From: DATDDB01 sp035260545
Lineage (GTDB): Bacteria > Pseudomonadota > Gammaproteobacteria > Burkholderiales > Gallionellaceae
NCBI GenBank assembly: GCA_035260545.1
Contig: DATFUZ010000042.1
Span: 1-45,463, forward strand
DNA length: 45,463 nt
Reading direction: 5' to 3'
Both the position numbers and the translations under genes were made by a program. Of this stretch, positions 33,394 through 42,418 are shown piece after piece. The notes beneath the pieces are model-generated. The model saw only the letters and a program-made list of their open reading frames with translations, made no database searches and had not been told where the DNA came from. How positions within the stretch are numbered: the first letter of the stretch is position 1; the number at the start of each line of letters is the position of its first letter.

Positions 33394-33801
33394 TTAGTTG
33401 TTGCTGTCGAAGCTCACGGTGTAGGTGCCGACGCCGCCATGGCCCGTGCCGTAAGCCTTGATCTTGGTGCCGGCGGGCAGACCGGTGCCGGACAGCTTCT
33501 GGCCGATAGTCAGCTTGCCGTGGGAGATGGAGGTCACGGTCAGCGTGTGCCCGGAAATCGTGCCCTGAATGGACAGGTGCTGCTCGATCGCTTCCTTGCC
33601 GTTCTCGTTGGCGTGCTCAGCGCCTTCGCCCATGGTGGCGGTAACCGAGGTTGGCGCAGGGGCGGCTGGTGCGGGCGCAGGTGCCGGTGCAGTAGTGGTT
33701 GTGGTGGAGGTGCTGCTAGACATGGTGAACTGCGCAAACGCGGCGCTAGAAGCGCACATGCCCAGAACTGCCATACCCAATGCATACTTAGAGATTTTCA
33801 T
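33394..33801 (-). CDS. Small secreted protein with a phage-type beta domain (135 aa)
   Basis: No function recognised. A signal peptide (YALGMAVLGMCASSAAFA) is followed by a low-complexity Ser/Thr stretch and a Pro-Ala linker of alternating residues, to about residue 52. The C-terminal half (IQGTISGHTLTVTSISHGKL, then IGQKLSGTGLPAGTKIKAYG, then GTYTVS) matches a beta repeat common in phage tail and other surface-exposed proteins. The start has GGAG at seven bases. It has its own long upstream region and strong terminator, so it is transcribed alone, lying between ispH and the pilin operon. An exported surface or matrix role is inference. Confidence 0.82.
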   Translation of the reverse strand: MKISKYALGMAVLGMCASSAAFAQFTMSSSTSTTTTTAPAPAPAPAAPAPTSVTATMGEGAEHANENGKEAIEQHLSIQGTISGHTLTVTSISHGKLTIGQKLSGTGLPAGTKIKAYGTGHGGVGTYTVSFDSNN

Positions 33802-34285
33802 GATTTACTCCGTCAATATATGTACATGTACACACACTTTGTTATTCAGTATGCGTATTTGAACAATAGCGCCTGTCGGGGTTATTTGCAAACGGCCACG
33901 GAATTGACGGTGGATAGCCGCAGATGAGCGGTGCGTTCATTAGATGAACGGTCGATATTTTGCGACAAGCGGTCGCTTTCTGAACTGCAGCAACCTGTAT
34001 GTCTTGCTGCCAAACGTTGGTCTCAATATATTAATTCGTAAATATATTTTCGTTCACGACGGCATAGCAAGGGAACCGGTCGGCGCCACATTACCCCCTA
34101 AGTTGCGGCCGTCACCGAACGGCCTGGGGGATGAACGGCAGCATGGGGGGCGGCATGCGCGATTCCAAGGCCGGGTCACCGATGATTGCCGGCCGCGGTT
34201 GCCTCCCCCTTTCTGTGGCGAATACGCCAGGGCCCGTCGCCCCACCGTGACGCCTGCGCGGTAAAACTGCGGCGACCGCGTGGGC
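33802..34285. other. Long AT-rich intergenic region upstream of the secreted-protein gene
   Basis: No convincing gene is seen here. The half near the secreted-protein gene is AT-rich relative to its neighbours. It contains the palindromic run ATGTACATGTACA near 33821 and a perfect dyad, GTTCAT-TAG-ATGAAC, at 33935-33949. A TATATT lies about 16 bases before the gene start, but no fitting -35 is visible. The rest, from about 34060, is ordinary GC-rich sequence with a short plus-strand frame that lacks a ribosome site. Confidence 0.5.
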
Positions 34286-34314
34286 AAAAAAAAGCCCTCC
34301 CGATGCGGGAGGGC
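34286..34314 (-). terminator. Intrinsic terminator of the minor-pilin/pilY1 operon
   Basis: GCCCTCCCG and CGGGAGGGC (34294-34302 and 34306-34314) form a perfect nine-base stem with a three-base loop. On the minus strand it is followed by eight Ts, 17 bases beyond the pilY1 stop. Confidence 0.93.
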
Positions 34315-34331
34315 CTGGTTCTGCAGGAACG

Positions 34332-37300
34332 CTACTGGTTGTCGAGGTACCAGTAGTTGCGGTGGCGGATGGCGGGTACGTTGATGGTCGGTTTGCAGGC
34401 CGCCAGTGCCGAGCCCGCGCAGTTGGTGCCACCGGTCAGCGGGGACGGGCAGCCTACGCAGAACGGTGCGGCTGTCGTCGTGCCGTTGGCGTTGGTGATA
34501 TTCACGATGCCCGACACCGGGGACGGGGGCAGACCGCCGCCCGCGAACGTCACGCTGGCATAGTGCGCGCCGAACGGTTCAAGCTGATAGCCGCGCGAGA
34601 TACCCAGGTTGGTGGTGCAGGTCGAGGCGGTCGATGCCGGTACCGGCTGGTTGGTACCGAAATACACAAAACCTGCCGTCGTCAACGGCGCGTTCACGAC
34701 CTTTTCACCAGTGCCCAGGGTGAAGTAATAGCCGCTTCCCTGCTGGGTCAGCGTGAGCTGATCATATGTCTTGCCCGTTGCCGTGCCCGTTGGTGAGGAG
34801 GGGCTGCCGGCGGGGGCGCTAATGCAGGTGCCGCCCGTGCAGTCGGCCAGCGATGCAGGGGCCGAGGTGGCGCCGTCGCTCGGCCAGTAACCCTGTTCCG
34901 TGACAGGGTAGACCTGGCTGAGCGAGTCATTGCCGGTGTTGAAGTCCTTGATCATGTACATGCGGTTAACCACATTGTAGGACTGCTGGCTTTGCAGGGG
35001 GTGCTCGCGGTCGCCGGATCCCACGAACACCGCATCGTAGGGGGCCAGGCTGGTCGAGCCGATGACTTCGGCCGGATAGAAGAACTTCCGCTGCGTGTCG
35101 GCGGGATCCTGATACTGTGGATACGCGGTCACGGAGGTGCTTATCGCGGATGTCACCAGCTCGGTATCGCAGGGGCCCCAGCCGCAGCCCAGCGCGGCAA
35201 GTTGGGTCAATTGCCACTTGTCGGGCGTGGAACCGGCGCTGGGCTCGAGGTCGACGCGCCAGACATTGCCGCCGCTATCCGTGGCATAAAGGCGGTCGAT
35301 ATAGCCGTTGGGATCCGTCTTGTTCAGCAGCGTGATGTCGGCCGGAATGCTGTAGTTCATCGCCAGCGTATTGCACATCACGCTGGCAGGCGGCGTGCCG
35401 GTACACCAGTCGCCCTGGTTGGTTGCGGTGACAGTGCCGATCGTGGCGCCGGTGATGTAGTTTCTTCCCCAGTACCATGGCCAGGATTTGCCCGTCCAGG
35501 CGGACGTCGTGGTCCAGTGGCTGACGGACCACACCACGTGGCCGTCGAACGCATCCAGCACGTAGATGCCGCGGCCAACATTGTCCGCCCCGACTGTGTC
35601 CCCTGATGCGCCGCCGTTATCGGTGGCAGAAACGGGGGGTTCGGCGTCCTCCGAGCCGTCATCATAGCCGGCACCCATGATGACTACGGGAATGGGGGTG
35701 CCGCTGGCGTCGGCATAGCCCTTCACGCGCGCGACCTTGGGCAGCGACCAAGTCTGACCCAGTTCGGCCATGTTGGGCGATGAGTTGTCGATCTTCCACA
35801 GGAACTTGGGATTGGTCGGGGTGGTCACGTCGATGGCATACAGCAAGTGACCGCCTCGGCGCGCGCCGATGTAGATAATCGCGCGCACCGTCTTGGGCGG
35901 GCTGCTGCCGTCTATCTCCTGCAGCAAGCCGGTCGGGCCGTCGATGAAGTAGTCCTTGGGTTGCGGCGCGGGAATGATGCCCGACGGCGTGGTCGGCAGC
36001 AATATTTGCGGCGTGTTGCTGCGCTGCCGGTTCAGCTTGGCGTAAAAGTCCGGTGCGATAAAGCCCCAGAGTTCGTCGCCCGGCCCGATGGAGCCTATAC
36101 TGGTTGTCTGGTTGCCATTGATGGCGTGATAGACGCCGTCATTGGTGCCGTAGTACACCACGACGCCGATGGAGCCGCCATAGTTGACCGCGATCGGGCG
36201 CGAGTGCAGGGCGTCGCCATGGATGGAGGGACGCACGGTCACCCTGGGGCTGGGGCAGTTGCCGGATCCGGTGGCAACCGTGGGTGGGCACATGCTGGCT
36301 TCATCACCGAAATTATCCTCGCCGCGCACCCAGTTGATCAGCGAAGTGGCGCTGGGGGGCTGGTTCGGGTTAAAGGCAGTGATCGTGCCGGTTGCAGGCG
36401 ACGAGGGCGTCAGCGTGATCGGGCCGTAGGTCACTTGCGCACAGCCCAGGACCGCGTCGCAGGTGGCGGTGAATGTGCCGAGGTACCCGTTTTCCGTGGC
36501 GGGCGGGCTGGTGCCTGGCGAGGCAAAGATGTCGAGCAGGGCGCCGCTGGTGAACCCGGGCGGGGCCGAGGCCAGCGCCGCAGTGACTGTCGTACCTACC
36601 CGTGTCAGGGAGGTGACGTTTACAGCACCGCTCGCCAGCGAGGAGGTAAAGGTGCTGCTCGCGGGATAGGGCGGCGCCGTGGTGATCGGATAGGTGAAGT
36701 TCAAACACCCCGATGTTGTGCAGCTGATGGTGTAGGTGCCGAGGTATTGGCTTTCGTTGCCGGCGGTGCCCGAGACCAGGGTGATGTCCACCAGGTCGCT
36801 GCTCGCAAAGTTGGAGGCGCTCAGCGTGGCTGTGGCCAGCGCGCTGCTGGTCGTGCCGGTGCGCGTCAGGCTGGTTATGGTTTGCGGAGTGGCCACCGGG
36901 GTTGCCGTGCCGCCGGTGGATGTCTTGTTGCCGCCGCAGCCAGTCACGCCGGAAAAGGTGAACGTGGTGGAACTGGCATAGGTGATCACCGCACCTGCGG
37001 TATTCATACAGGTGTTGCTAGTGCTGGCGATCTGGATCAAGTCGCCGGTGTTGAAATTATGCGCGTTCTGCGTCGTCACCGTCGCCGTGCTGCCCTGCAG
37101 CGAAATTGTAAGGATGGTAACGGGGGTCGTGTTGTGCAGGGCGACGCGATAGGTGTTGGCCGCAGTGGCCGGCGGCGAGATCGTGACCGGATACGTGAAA
37201 GTATTGGTGCCGGTCACGGTGATGGTGTATTGGCCGTTATAGGCGCTATCGGCACCCACGCCGCCCGAAATGACCACCACGTTGCCGGTGGTGTAGCCGT

Positions 37301-39476
37301 GGGCGACGGAGGTGGTCACCGTGGCGGTTTCCAGGTTCGGGTTGGGCGACGGGTTGGCGCCGCTGGTGGAACTGCGCGTGATGCTGGTCACGTTAACGGT
37401 CGGCTGGTGTGCCTGCGCCTGGTAGCTGCCGGTTGCCGGTGTCGGCGGGTATTCCGGCATGGGATAGGTGAAGGTGTTGCTTCCCGTGACGGTGATGGTA
37501 AAGGTGCCGTTGTAATCGTTGGGCGTGGCGCCGCTGATGGTCACCGTCTGGCCCGACGACCAGCCGTGGGCGCCGGTCGTGGTCGCCGTGGCGGTGGTGC
37601 CGGACCGCGTCAGGCTGGCAAGAACGATGCTGCTCGAACCCCCGAATGCCGTCGTCGGAATGGCAACGTTGTTGGTGGAAAATGCGTTCTCCGGGTCATC
37701 CAGCGAGGCGCACACGGTCGAGCCGTTATAGGTTGCGGTGGAGGAACCGCCGCTGCTGCATGGGCAGTTGGCAGTGCCTGCAGGGCAGAAAGTATACAGC
37801 CGGCGCGGGTTGGTACTGGTGCCCGCCGCGGTCGTATAATCGTCGTTCAGGTTTTCCAGGCGCACATTCTGGCTCGCGCCGCCCTTTTCCACGATTTCGC
37901 CGTCCATCAGGTCGAAGGCTCCGCCCGCGGAGAAGGTCGCATAGTTGAAGTTGTTGATCCAGTAGCCGATGGCTGGATCCAGCGCGCAGGTCTGCAGCGA
38001 ACTGTAGGGCGTATAGGGCGCGGGCGGACCACTCAGGGTGCTTGCCCGGGTGCTGTTGGTGCAGGTCCAGAAGCTGGCGGCCTCGGTCGAAATAAAGCCG
38101 GTGCCGGCGGAACTGATCGCGGGCTGCCCGGTGGCGTCCGCCAGGTACAGATTGCCATTCTGGTCCAAGGCGAACTGGTATTGCTTCACGTTGCCGACCC
38201 AGCGCGGGTTCGCATTCGGATCGGGACGGAACATGCCCATGTAGATCTGGTTCAGGTATGTGCCTTGCGTGTTCACGCTGACCGGCAGGGTAGCGGACGA
38301 GAACACGCTGTTGACCGCCTGCACTTCGTTGAGGATGCTGTTGAGCGCGTTGGCAAGGTCGGCCGCATTTTGAACTGCGTAGTACTTCCCGCCGCCGTCG
38401 GTTGCCATGCTGCTCAGCAATGCCGGATAGTCGCTGCGGCAGGAAGAGCTGAGCACGCCTATGCTGTAGGTGGTGACGTTCTTGTTCGCGGGCATGGTGC
38501 CGGTCAGGATGTCCGTGCCGTACATGTATCTTGCCCATTCGTCAGCATACAGGCCTGACGATGCTGTATGGTTGGGCATCACATAAGGGTTGGGTGTACA
38601 GGCATACACGCCGTTGATGCCGTAGCTGCCGCTGGGAATCTGGATGTTGCTGGGTGCGGTGGTGGATACGGGGTTGGTTGCGTAGATGGCCTGCTGGGTC
38701 GAGTTTAGCGCTACCGTACCGCTGGCGGGGTCCGTGCGGTTTTGCACAACGTTCAGGAGATCCGCGTCCGGCGTCACGCTGCCGCCGTCGCTCGGCGTGC
38801 CGTTGGTATCCAGTGCGTTGGCGATAAAGACGACGTAATTTCGCTGACAGCCGGAAGCGCTGAGCGGGGATGTATAGGTGGTGCCGGAAGGAGCGGCAAA
38901 GCCCGGCGTGTTGCCGCTCGGGCTGCCGGAGAGGTAGGCCCAGGCTTCCTCCATCGTCTGCGCCGTCCGTTCCGTATTCGCGCCGATGTTCGCCTTGGTC
39001 CAGCTCTTGATATAAGTCAGCAGCGTGGCCTTGTTCGTCGCGGTCATGGGCGTCATGGGGTAGACCAGACAGCCGCCGGCGCTGCCGCTGCAACTCGTCC
39101 CGCTTTGCTTCACGATGCCGCCGCCGTTATATACCATGATGCCTATGTTGACGCGGGCCGTGCCGTCCGTATTGGTAGGCAGGGTGGCAACCACGTTGTT
39201 CAGCGCGCACTGCTCCATGCTGCCGTTGACGGCGCCCATCGCGGCCGCCGCGCCGGTGTCGACATAGGTACATGCCGTTCCGCTGTAGTTGGAGACGAAG
39301 TTTCCGGCGTTATCTAGCACGATCAGTACATTGGGAGCGCCGGTGGCGTTGCTCAGGCCGCTGTAGATGTCGATGTCCTGCGCCATGCCGGAAAGCGGCG
39401 TCAGCATCAGGGCAAACGCAAGCGTGGCCAACGCGCTTCGTGCTGCATTCATGAGAATTTTCTTGTGGCTATGCAT
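34332..39476 (-). CDS. pilY1: Type IV pilus tip adhesin/assembly factor PilY1 with inserted repeats
   Basis: Large exported protein (1714 residues) that promotes pilus assembly, surface sensing and adhesion with the minor pilins. It has a signal peptide (ALATLAFALMLTPLSGMA) and an N-terminal von Willebrand A-like domain (NVLIVLDNAGNFV, where a canonical MIDAS would read DxSxS). Residues about 613-1035 form a five-fold Thr/Ser-rich beta repeat insert. The C-terminal PilY1 beta-propeller then runs from VRPSIHGDALHSRPIAVNYG, through YGTNDGVYHAINGNQ and RGGHLLYAIDV, to LYATDSGGNVWRVDL. The calcium loop near residue 1385 reads KTDPNGYID, lacking the first aspartate of the usual DxDxDGxxD. It has GGGAG upstream of the ATG and is the last gene of the minor-pilin operon. 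Confidence 0.95.
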   Translation of the reverse strand: MHSHKKILMNAARSALATLAFALMLTPLSGMAQDIDIYSGLSNATGAPNVLIVLDNAGNFVSNYSGTACTYVDTGAAAAMGAVNGSMEQCALNNVVATLPTNTDGTARVNIGIMVYNGGGIVKQSGTSCSGSAGGCLVYPMTPMTATNKATLLTYIKSWTKANIGANTERTAQTMEEAWAYLSGSPSGNTPGFAAPSGTTYTSPLSASGCQRNYVVFIANALDTNGTPSDGGSVTPDADLLNVVQNRTDPASGTVALNSTQQAIYATNPVSTTAPSNIQIPSGSYGINGVYACTPNPYVMPNHTASSGLYADEWARYMYGTDILTGTMPANKNVTTYSIGVLSSSCRSDYPALLSSMATDGGGKYYAVQNAADLANALNSILNEVQAVNSVFSSATLPVSVNTQGTYLNQIYMGMFRPDPNANPRWVGNVKQYQFALDQNGNLYLADATGQPAISSAGTGFISTEAASFWTCTNSTRASTLSGPPAPYTPYSSLQTCALDPAIGYWINNFNYATFSAGGAFDLMDGEIVEKGGASQNVRLENLNDDYTTAAGTSTNPRRLYTFCPAGTANCPCSSGGSSTATYNGSTVCASLDDPENAFSTNNVAIPTTAFGGSSSIVLASLTRSGTTATATTTGAHGWSSGQTVTISGATPNDYNGTFTITVTGSNTFTYPMPEYPPTPATGSYQAQAHQPTVNVTSITRSSTSGANPSPNPNLETATVTTSVAHGYTTGNVVVISGGVGADSAYNGQYTITVTGTNTFTYPVTISPPATAANTYRVALHNTTPVTILTISLQGSTATVTTQNAHNFNTGDLIQIASTSNTCMNTAGAVITYASSTTFTFSGVTGCGGNKTSTGGTATPVATPQTITSLTRTGTTSSALATATLSASNFASSDLVDITLVSGTAGNESQYLGTYTISCTTSGCLNFTYPITTAPPYPASSTFTSSLASGAVNVTSLTRVGTTVTAALASAPPGFTSGALLDIFASPGTSPPATENGYLGTFTATCDAVLGCAQVTYGPITLTPSSPATGTITAFNPNQPPSATSLINWVRGEDNFGDEASMCPPTVATGSGNCPSPRVTVRPSIHGDALHSRPIAVNYGGSIGVVVYYGTNDGVYHAINGNQTTSIGSIGPGDELWGFIAPDFYAKLNRQRSNTPQILLPTTPSGIIPAPQPKDYFIDGPTGLLQEIDGSSPPKTVRAIIYIGARRGGHLLYAIDVTTPTNPKFLWKIDNSSPNMAELGQTWSLPKVARVKGYADASGTPIPVVIMGAGYDDGSEDAEPPVSATDNGGASGDTVGADNVGRGIYVLDAFDGHVVWSVSHWTTTSAWTGKSWPWYWGRNYITGATIGTVTATNQGDWCTGTPPASVMCNTLAMNYSIPADITLLNKTDPNGYIDRLYATDSGGNVWRVDLEPSAGSTPDKWQLTQLAALGCGWGPCDTELVTSAISTSVTAYPQYQDPADTQRKFFYPAEVIGSTSLAPYDAVFVGSGDREHPLQSQQSYNVVNRMYMIKDFNTGNDSLSQVYPVTEQGYWPSDGATSAPASLADCTGGTCISAPAGSPSSPTGTATGKTYDQLTLTQQGSGYYFTLGTGEKVVNAPLTTAGFVYFGTNQPVPASTASTCTTNLGISRGYQLEPFGAHYASVTFAGGGLPPSPVSGIVNITNANGTTTAAPFCVGCPSPLTGGTNCAGSALAACKPTINVPAIRHRNYWYLDNQ
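36371..37640 (-). repeat. Five tandem beta repeats encoded inside pilY1
   Basis: Five units of about 75-95 residues each start with a (V/A)xSLTR-like strand, continue with T-rich strands and a HGW/HGYxTG turn, and end in YNGTFTITVTG-NTFTYP-like strands. Examples are SLTRSGTTATATTTGAHG, YNGQYTITVTGTNTFTYP and YLGTYTISCTTSGCLNFTYP. Units 1 and 2 are closest; units 3 to 5 have diverged and gained cysteines. The array separates the vWA domain from the propeller. Confidence 0.8.
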
Positions 39477-39500
39477 GATGTTTCTCCCGATACAGCGGCT

Positions 39501-40037
39501 CTATATTTGCGGAGGATTGACGTTGCAGGTGGTGCCTGCATCTACGTAGAGGGATACGCCCTGGTGCACCGTGGCGCTTGCGCCGGTGCGGGTGTCGGTC
39601 GCCTGTGCTCTCACATCCCATTGCTGGGCAAGACACCACGAGGTGCCGGACAGGGTGACGCCGGAAACGAAGATGATGCCAGTATTGGCTGCCGTGCTGC
39701 TGCTGATGCACTGCGCGGGTATGTTGGGCGTGTTGTTCGGCACCGGCTTGGAGCCGGTGCAGACCGCAGAAGCGGCTGTGGTATAAGTCGCATTGCCGAT
39801 GGTCGCGGCCGAGGCACTGCTCACCGCGAGTTGCGGATTGGCGGGGAAATTGTAGCTGATTATCTGCTCCGCCGCCTGTTGCGCGGCCTCGACGATTTCA
39901 CCCTGCATTTGCATGTTGCCTGCAATGCGCAGGTTGGTGGTGGAGGACCGGATGGCCGAGAGCACCAGCAAGGTCAGCACGACCAGCATCACCAGGGCAG
40001 TGACCAGCGTGGCGCCATGTTGTTTGACCCGGTTCAT
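39501..40037 (-). CDS. pilX: Type IV pilus minor pilin-like protein PilX
   Basis: A 178-residue exported protein with the PilX N-terminal pattern: a short basic leader (MNRVKQHGATLV) rather than a full GFTLIE site, a hydrophobic helix ALVMLVVLTLLVLSAI, and RSSTTNLRIAGNMQMQGEIVEAAQQAAE, a strong PilX signature. The C-terminal half is Thr/Ser-rich with four cysteines (AVCTG, AQCIS, SWCLA, TTCNV), likely disulfides. It overlaps the pilW stop by four bases (ATGA) and is followed by pilY1 after 24 bases. Confidence 0.93.
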   Translation of the reverse strand: MNRVKQHGATLVTALVMLVVLTLLVLSAIRSSTTNLRIAGNMQMQGEIVEAAQQAAEQIISYNFPANPQLAVSSASAATIGNATYTTAASAVCTGSKPVPNNTPNIPAQCISSSTAANTGIIFVSGVTLSGTSWCLAQQWDVRAQATDTRTGASATVHQGVSLYVDAGTTCNVNPPQI

Positions 40038-41134
40038 TGTGCAGCTCTCCTTCCGCTGGGATTGATCGCCCGCACCAGCTCGGTGAATACGTGGCGCTTG
40101 TAGTCACCATTGCCGCAATTGACCGCCGACGCCGCAGAGGGAGGCACGTTGAGGGTCAGCCCGAGATTGTAGGTCTTCGTATCGCGATACCCTGTGGTGC
40201 AATCGATATTGCGCGCGAGCAGGTTGATGCGCACCGCCATCACGTTGGACCAGTCGGTGGACGTCAGGGGGTTGGTGATGTAGCTGTCCGGATAGCCGTC
40301 ACCGTTGGTATCGATGCCGTAGTCGAACTGCATATTTTCGATGCCTTCCACCAGTGGCTCCATCTTCCACTGAACGACGCCATTGTTATCGTAAAGCGAC
40401 AACCGCTTGAGGGTGGGGATGGGGTGGCCGTTGTCGTCCTGTTGCCCGGTACAGTCGGCGCCGCTGCCCGCCGGCACGTCGCACGGACTGAGAAAGTAGA
40501 TATAGACGTGATATTTCCGCAGCGGGGCGATGACGGTTTTCAGATCGTCCAGGTACAGCGGGAAGGTTGCGGTGCTGCTCCCGGTGGCGGTCGGACTGTC
40601 TATGGCCAGCACGCTGCTGCCGGCGGAAGTCTGGAGATAGAGATTGATGCCGTCTGTCGGCAGCGCGGTTTGCGTATCCGCGTGGCGCACGACCAGGATG
40701 TCGGTATTGGGCACGAAGTCCGCGCTGGGTAAACAGGTCATAATGGGCGAAGCGGCCGGGGAGTCATAGCCCTGGATTGCGACCGGTATGTCGTTCAGCA
40801 GGCTTTCCGTGCCGGGCGACGCCATCGCGGGGCTGGTGAGACAGGGATTGGGAAGGTAGGTCGGCACGGTACCCGCGGATATGAGCTGGCCGTAGAAACC
40901 GGCAAGCTGGATGTCGTTGCGCAACACTTGGGACGCATAGCGCCCATTTTCGATCTGGCGGCTGGATTTCTCCAGTTCGTTGCGGTTGGAGCTCTGGGCG
41001 ACGATGAGCGAAGTGATTGCCGCAAGCAGCACGAGGCCGATGGCCATCGAGATCATGAGTTCGATCAGCGTCAAGCCGGCCTGCCGCACGGTGTGCCGCT
41101 GTCGGGGATCTGCCATTGGACGGTTGGGCGTCAT
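40034..41134 (-). CDS. pilW: Type IV pilus minor pilin-like protein PilW
   Basis: A 366-residue minor-pilin component. The type IV prepilin site is QAGLTLIELM, cut after G, followed by the hydrophobic helix SMAIGLVLLAAITSLIVAQ. The region QIENGRYASQVLRNDIQLAGFYG is characteristic of PilW. The C-terminal globular domain has ENMQFDYGIDTNGDGYPDSY, an acidic DxNxDG loop that might bind calcium, and several cysteines. The start has a seven-residue polar leader; the next gene, pilX, is coupled by overlap. It begins nine bases after pilV. Confidence 0.94.
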   Translation of the reverse strand: MTPNRPMADPRQRHTVRQAGLTLIELMISMAIGLVLLAAITSLIVAQSSNRNELEKSSRQIENGRYASQVLRNDIQLAGFYGQLISAGTVPTYLPNPCLTSPAMASPGTESLLNDIPVAIQGYDSPAASPIMTCLPSADFVPNTDILVVRHADTQTALPTDGINLYLQTSAGSSVLAIDSPTATGSSTATFPLYLDDLKTVIAPLRKYHVYIYFLSPCDVPAGSGADCTGQQDDNGHPIPTLKRLSLYDNNGVVQWKMEPLVEGIENMQFDYGIDTNGDGYPDSYITNPLTSTDWSNVMAVRINLLARNIDCTTGYRDTKTYNLGLTLNVPPSAASAVNCGNGDYKRHVFTELVRAINPSGRRAAQ

Positions 41135-41143
41135 GGTGGTGGC

Positions 41144-41863
41144 CTAGAGAAGATTGTTGATTGCGCCGATGCGGAAGGACATGGCGACAATGCGCCTTCT
41201 CGTTTCCGGGCCATACAGACCGGTCGCGCAATTCATGGCCGGGATGGTGTTGCTTACCGGCGGCGCAAAAGAATCCCCGGCCCCTTGCCAGGCGACGGCG
41301 ACGGTGTAGAGGCCGGATCCCGGAATGGCCGCGCCGTTAGTGTAATTATGCAATTCGGTCGTGGCGTCGTAGCTGACACAGCCGCGCGCATTGATCATCG
41401 CGCCGGAGTTGACTGCGGAGGCAGCGGGAGTGCTGTAAAATTGCTCGGTCGTTCCCAGCAACTCGTTGTTCCAGTCCTGCAGATCCTTCTGGAATTGCGC
41501 GATCTCCGCGGCTGTTCCGACGGCGCAGCCGGGGCTTGGCACGGGCAGGTTCAGCACGCCGGTGCCGGTGGTGCCCACATACGGCGTACCGGAAGTGAGG
41601 TTTGTGGTGAATGCGTAGCAATAGGGAGGGATGGCGGCAGTCTGCGCAGTGGCCGCGATGTTCCGGTTGGCATTGATGCGTCCGACCATGTCCTGCATGA
41701 TGACCAGCGCCTGCACGCGTTCATAGGAGCCGACCTCGGAACGCTGGCTCTGCATCATGAGTCCTGCGAGCCCGAGCAGGCCTACCAGCAGGATGATCAT
41801 GGTGACCAGCACTTCGATCATGCTCATGCCGGACTGGCGGGTCCTGTTCGCCGGTGCGTTCAT
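41144..41863 (-). CDS. pilV: Type IV pilus minor pilin-like protein PilV
   Basis: A 239-residue prepilin-like protein with the cleavage site RQSGMSMIEVLVTM and a long hydrophobic helix (IILLVGLLGLAGLMMQSQ). The QSQRSEVGSYERVQALVIMQDMVGRINANR segment is typical of PilV. The globular part contains four cysteines (YCYAF, GCAVG, GCVSY, NCATG) that may pair. Its ATG shares a base with the stop of the fimT gene (TGATG), so translation is coupled. Confidence 0.93.
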   Translation of the reverse strand: MNAPANRTRQSGMSMIEVLVTMIILLVGLLGLAGLMMQSQRSEVGSYERVQALVIMQDMVGRINANRNIAATAQTAAIPPYCYAFTTNLTSGTPYVGTTGTGVLNLPVPSPGCAVGTAAEIAQFQKDLQDWNNELLGTTEQFYSTPAASAVNSGAMINARGCVSYDATTELHNYTNGAAIPGSGLYTVAVAWQGAGDSFAPPVSNTIPAMNCATGLYGPETRRRIVAMSFRIGAINNLL

Positions 41864-42402
41864 CAGCAGGTTCCCTTTTTGGTTCGCGGCTGGCCGCTAA
41901 GGTCTATCGAGATGCACCGCGCATTCTGCCCCCCGCTGGCCGGCAGCGAAGTGCTGATGATCTGGATGGACGGCGCCTGCGGCGTGGTGTTGGGGTCGAG
42001 CCGTCCGCTCGGTCCATACGCAATCGCGCCGCACGCGGCCTGGCTCGTCCCCTGGAAGCAGGTGATGGTGATGTCCGAGCCGCTCAGGGCATCCTTGGTG
42101 TTGATGGTCACGGGGTTACCATTGAACGTGGAGGTTATGACCCAGCCCTGCTTCCAGTTGTTGGTGTTCGGGGTGGAGGTGACCGTTGCGTTGCGTTTGA
42201 TGGCCTCGCTGCGGGTCAGCGTCAGCATGGCGACAATATCGAACGATTCGTTGCTCATGCGCTCGCTGGCAATCATGCTGCGGAACGAGGGCAGGCCGAT
42301 GCCCGCGAGAATGATGGCAACGGCAATCGTGATCATCAACTCGATCAGCGTGAAACCGCGCGCCTTGCCGGAGGCTGGGATGATTGCCGTTGTCGCGTTC
42401 AT
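41863..42402 (-). CDS. fimT: Type IV pilus minor pilin FimT/GspH family
   Basis: A 179-residue pseudopilin with the site ARGFTLIELM and the hydrophobic helix TIAVAIILAGIGLPSF. The GspH/FimT signature SFDIVAMLTLTRSEAIKRN and a later GWVITS strand are clear; FimT proteins bind DNA during uptake in some species, but that activity cannot be inferred here. The two C-terminal cysteines (ARCIS and the final KKGTC) are likely paired. It lies 16 bases after the pilE-like gene. Confidence 0.92.
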   Translation of the reverse strand: MNATTAIIPASGKARGFTLIELMITIAVAIILAGIGLPSFRSMIASERMSNESFDIVAMLTLTRSEAIKRNATVTSTPNTNNWKQGWVITSTFNGNPVTINTKDALSGSDITITCFQGTSQAACGAIAYGPSGRLDPNTTPQAPSIQIISTSLPASGGQNARCISIDLSGQPRTKKGTC

Positions 42403-42418
42403 GACGGGGTCCCGTGCT

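Noticed and set aside
33944..34264. 106-codon plus-strand frame in the intergenic region
   Set aside because: No ribosome site, Arg/Pro-rich tail and no motif; it lies between two minus-strand units.
35847..38558. Very long plus-strand open frame (903 codons) inside pilY1
   Set aside because: It lies antisense to pilY1, is Gly/Arg/Val-rich with low-complexity runs, and mirrors the repetitive Thr/Ser codons of the real gene.
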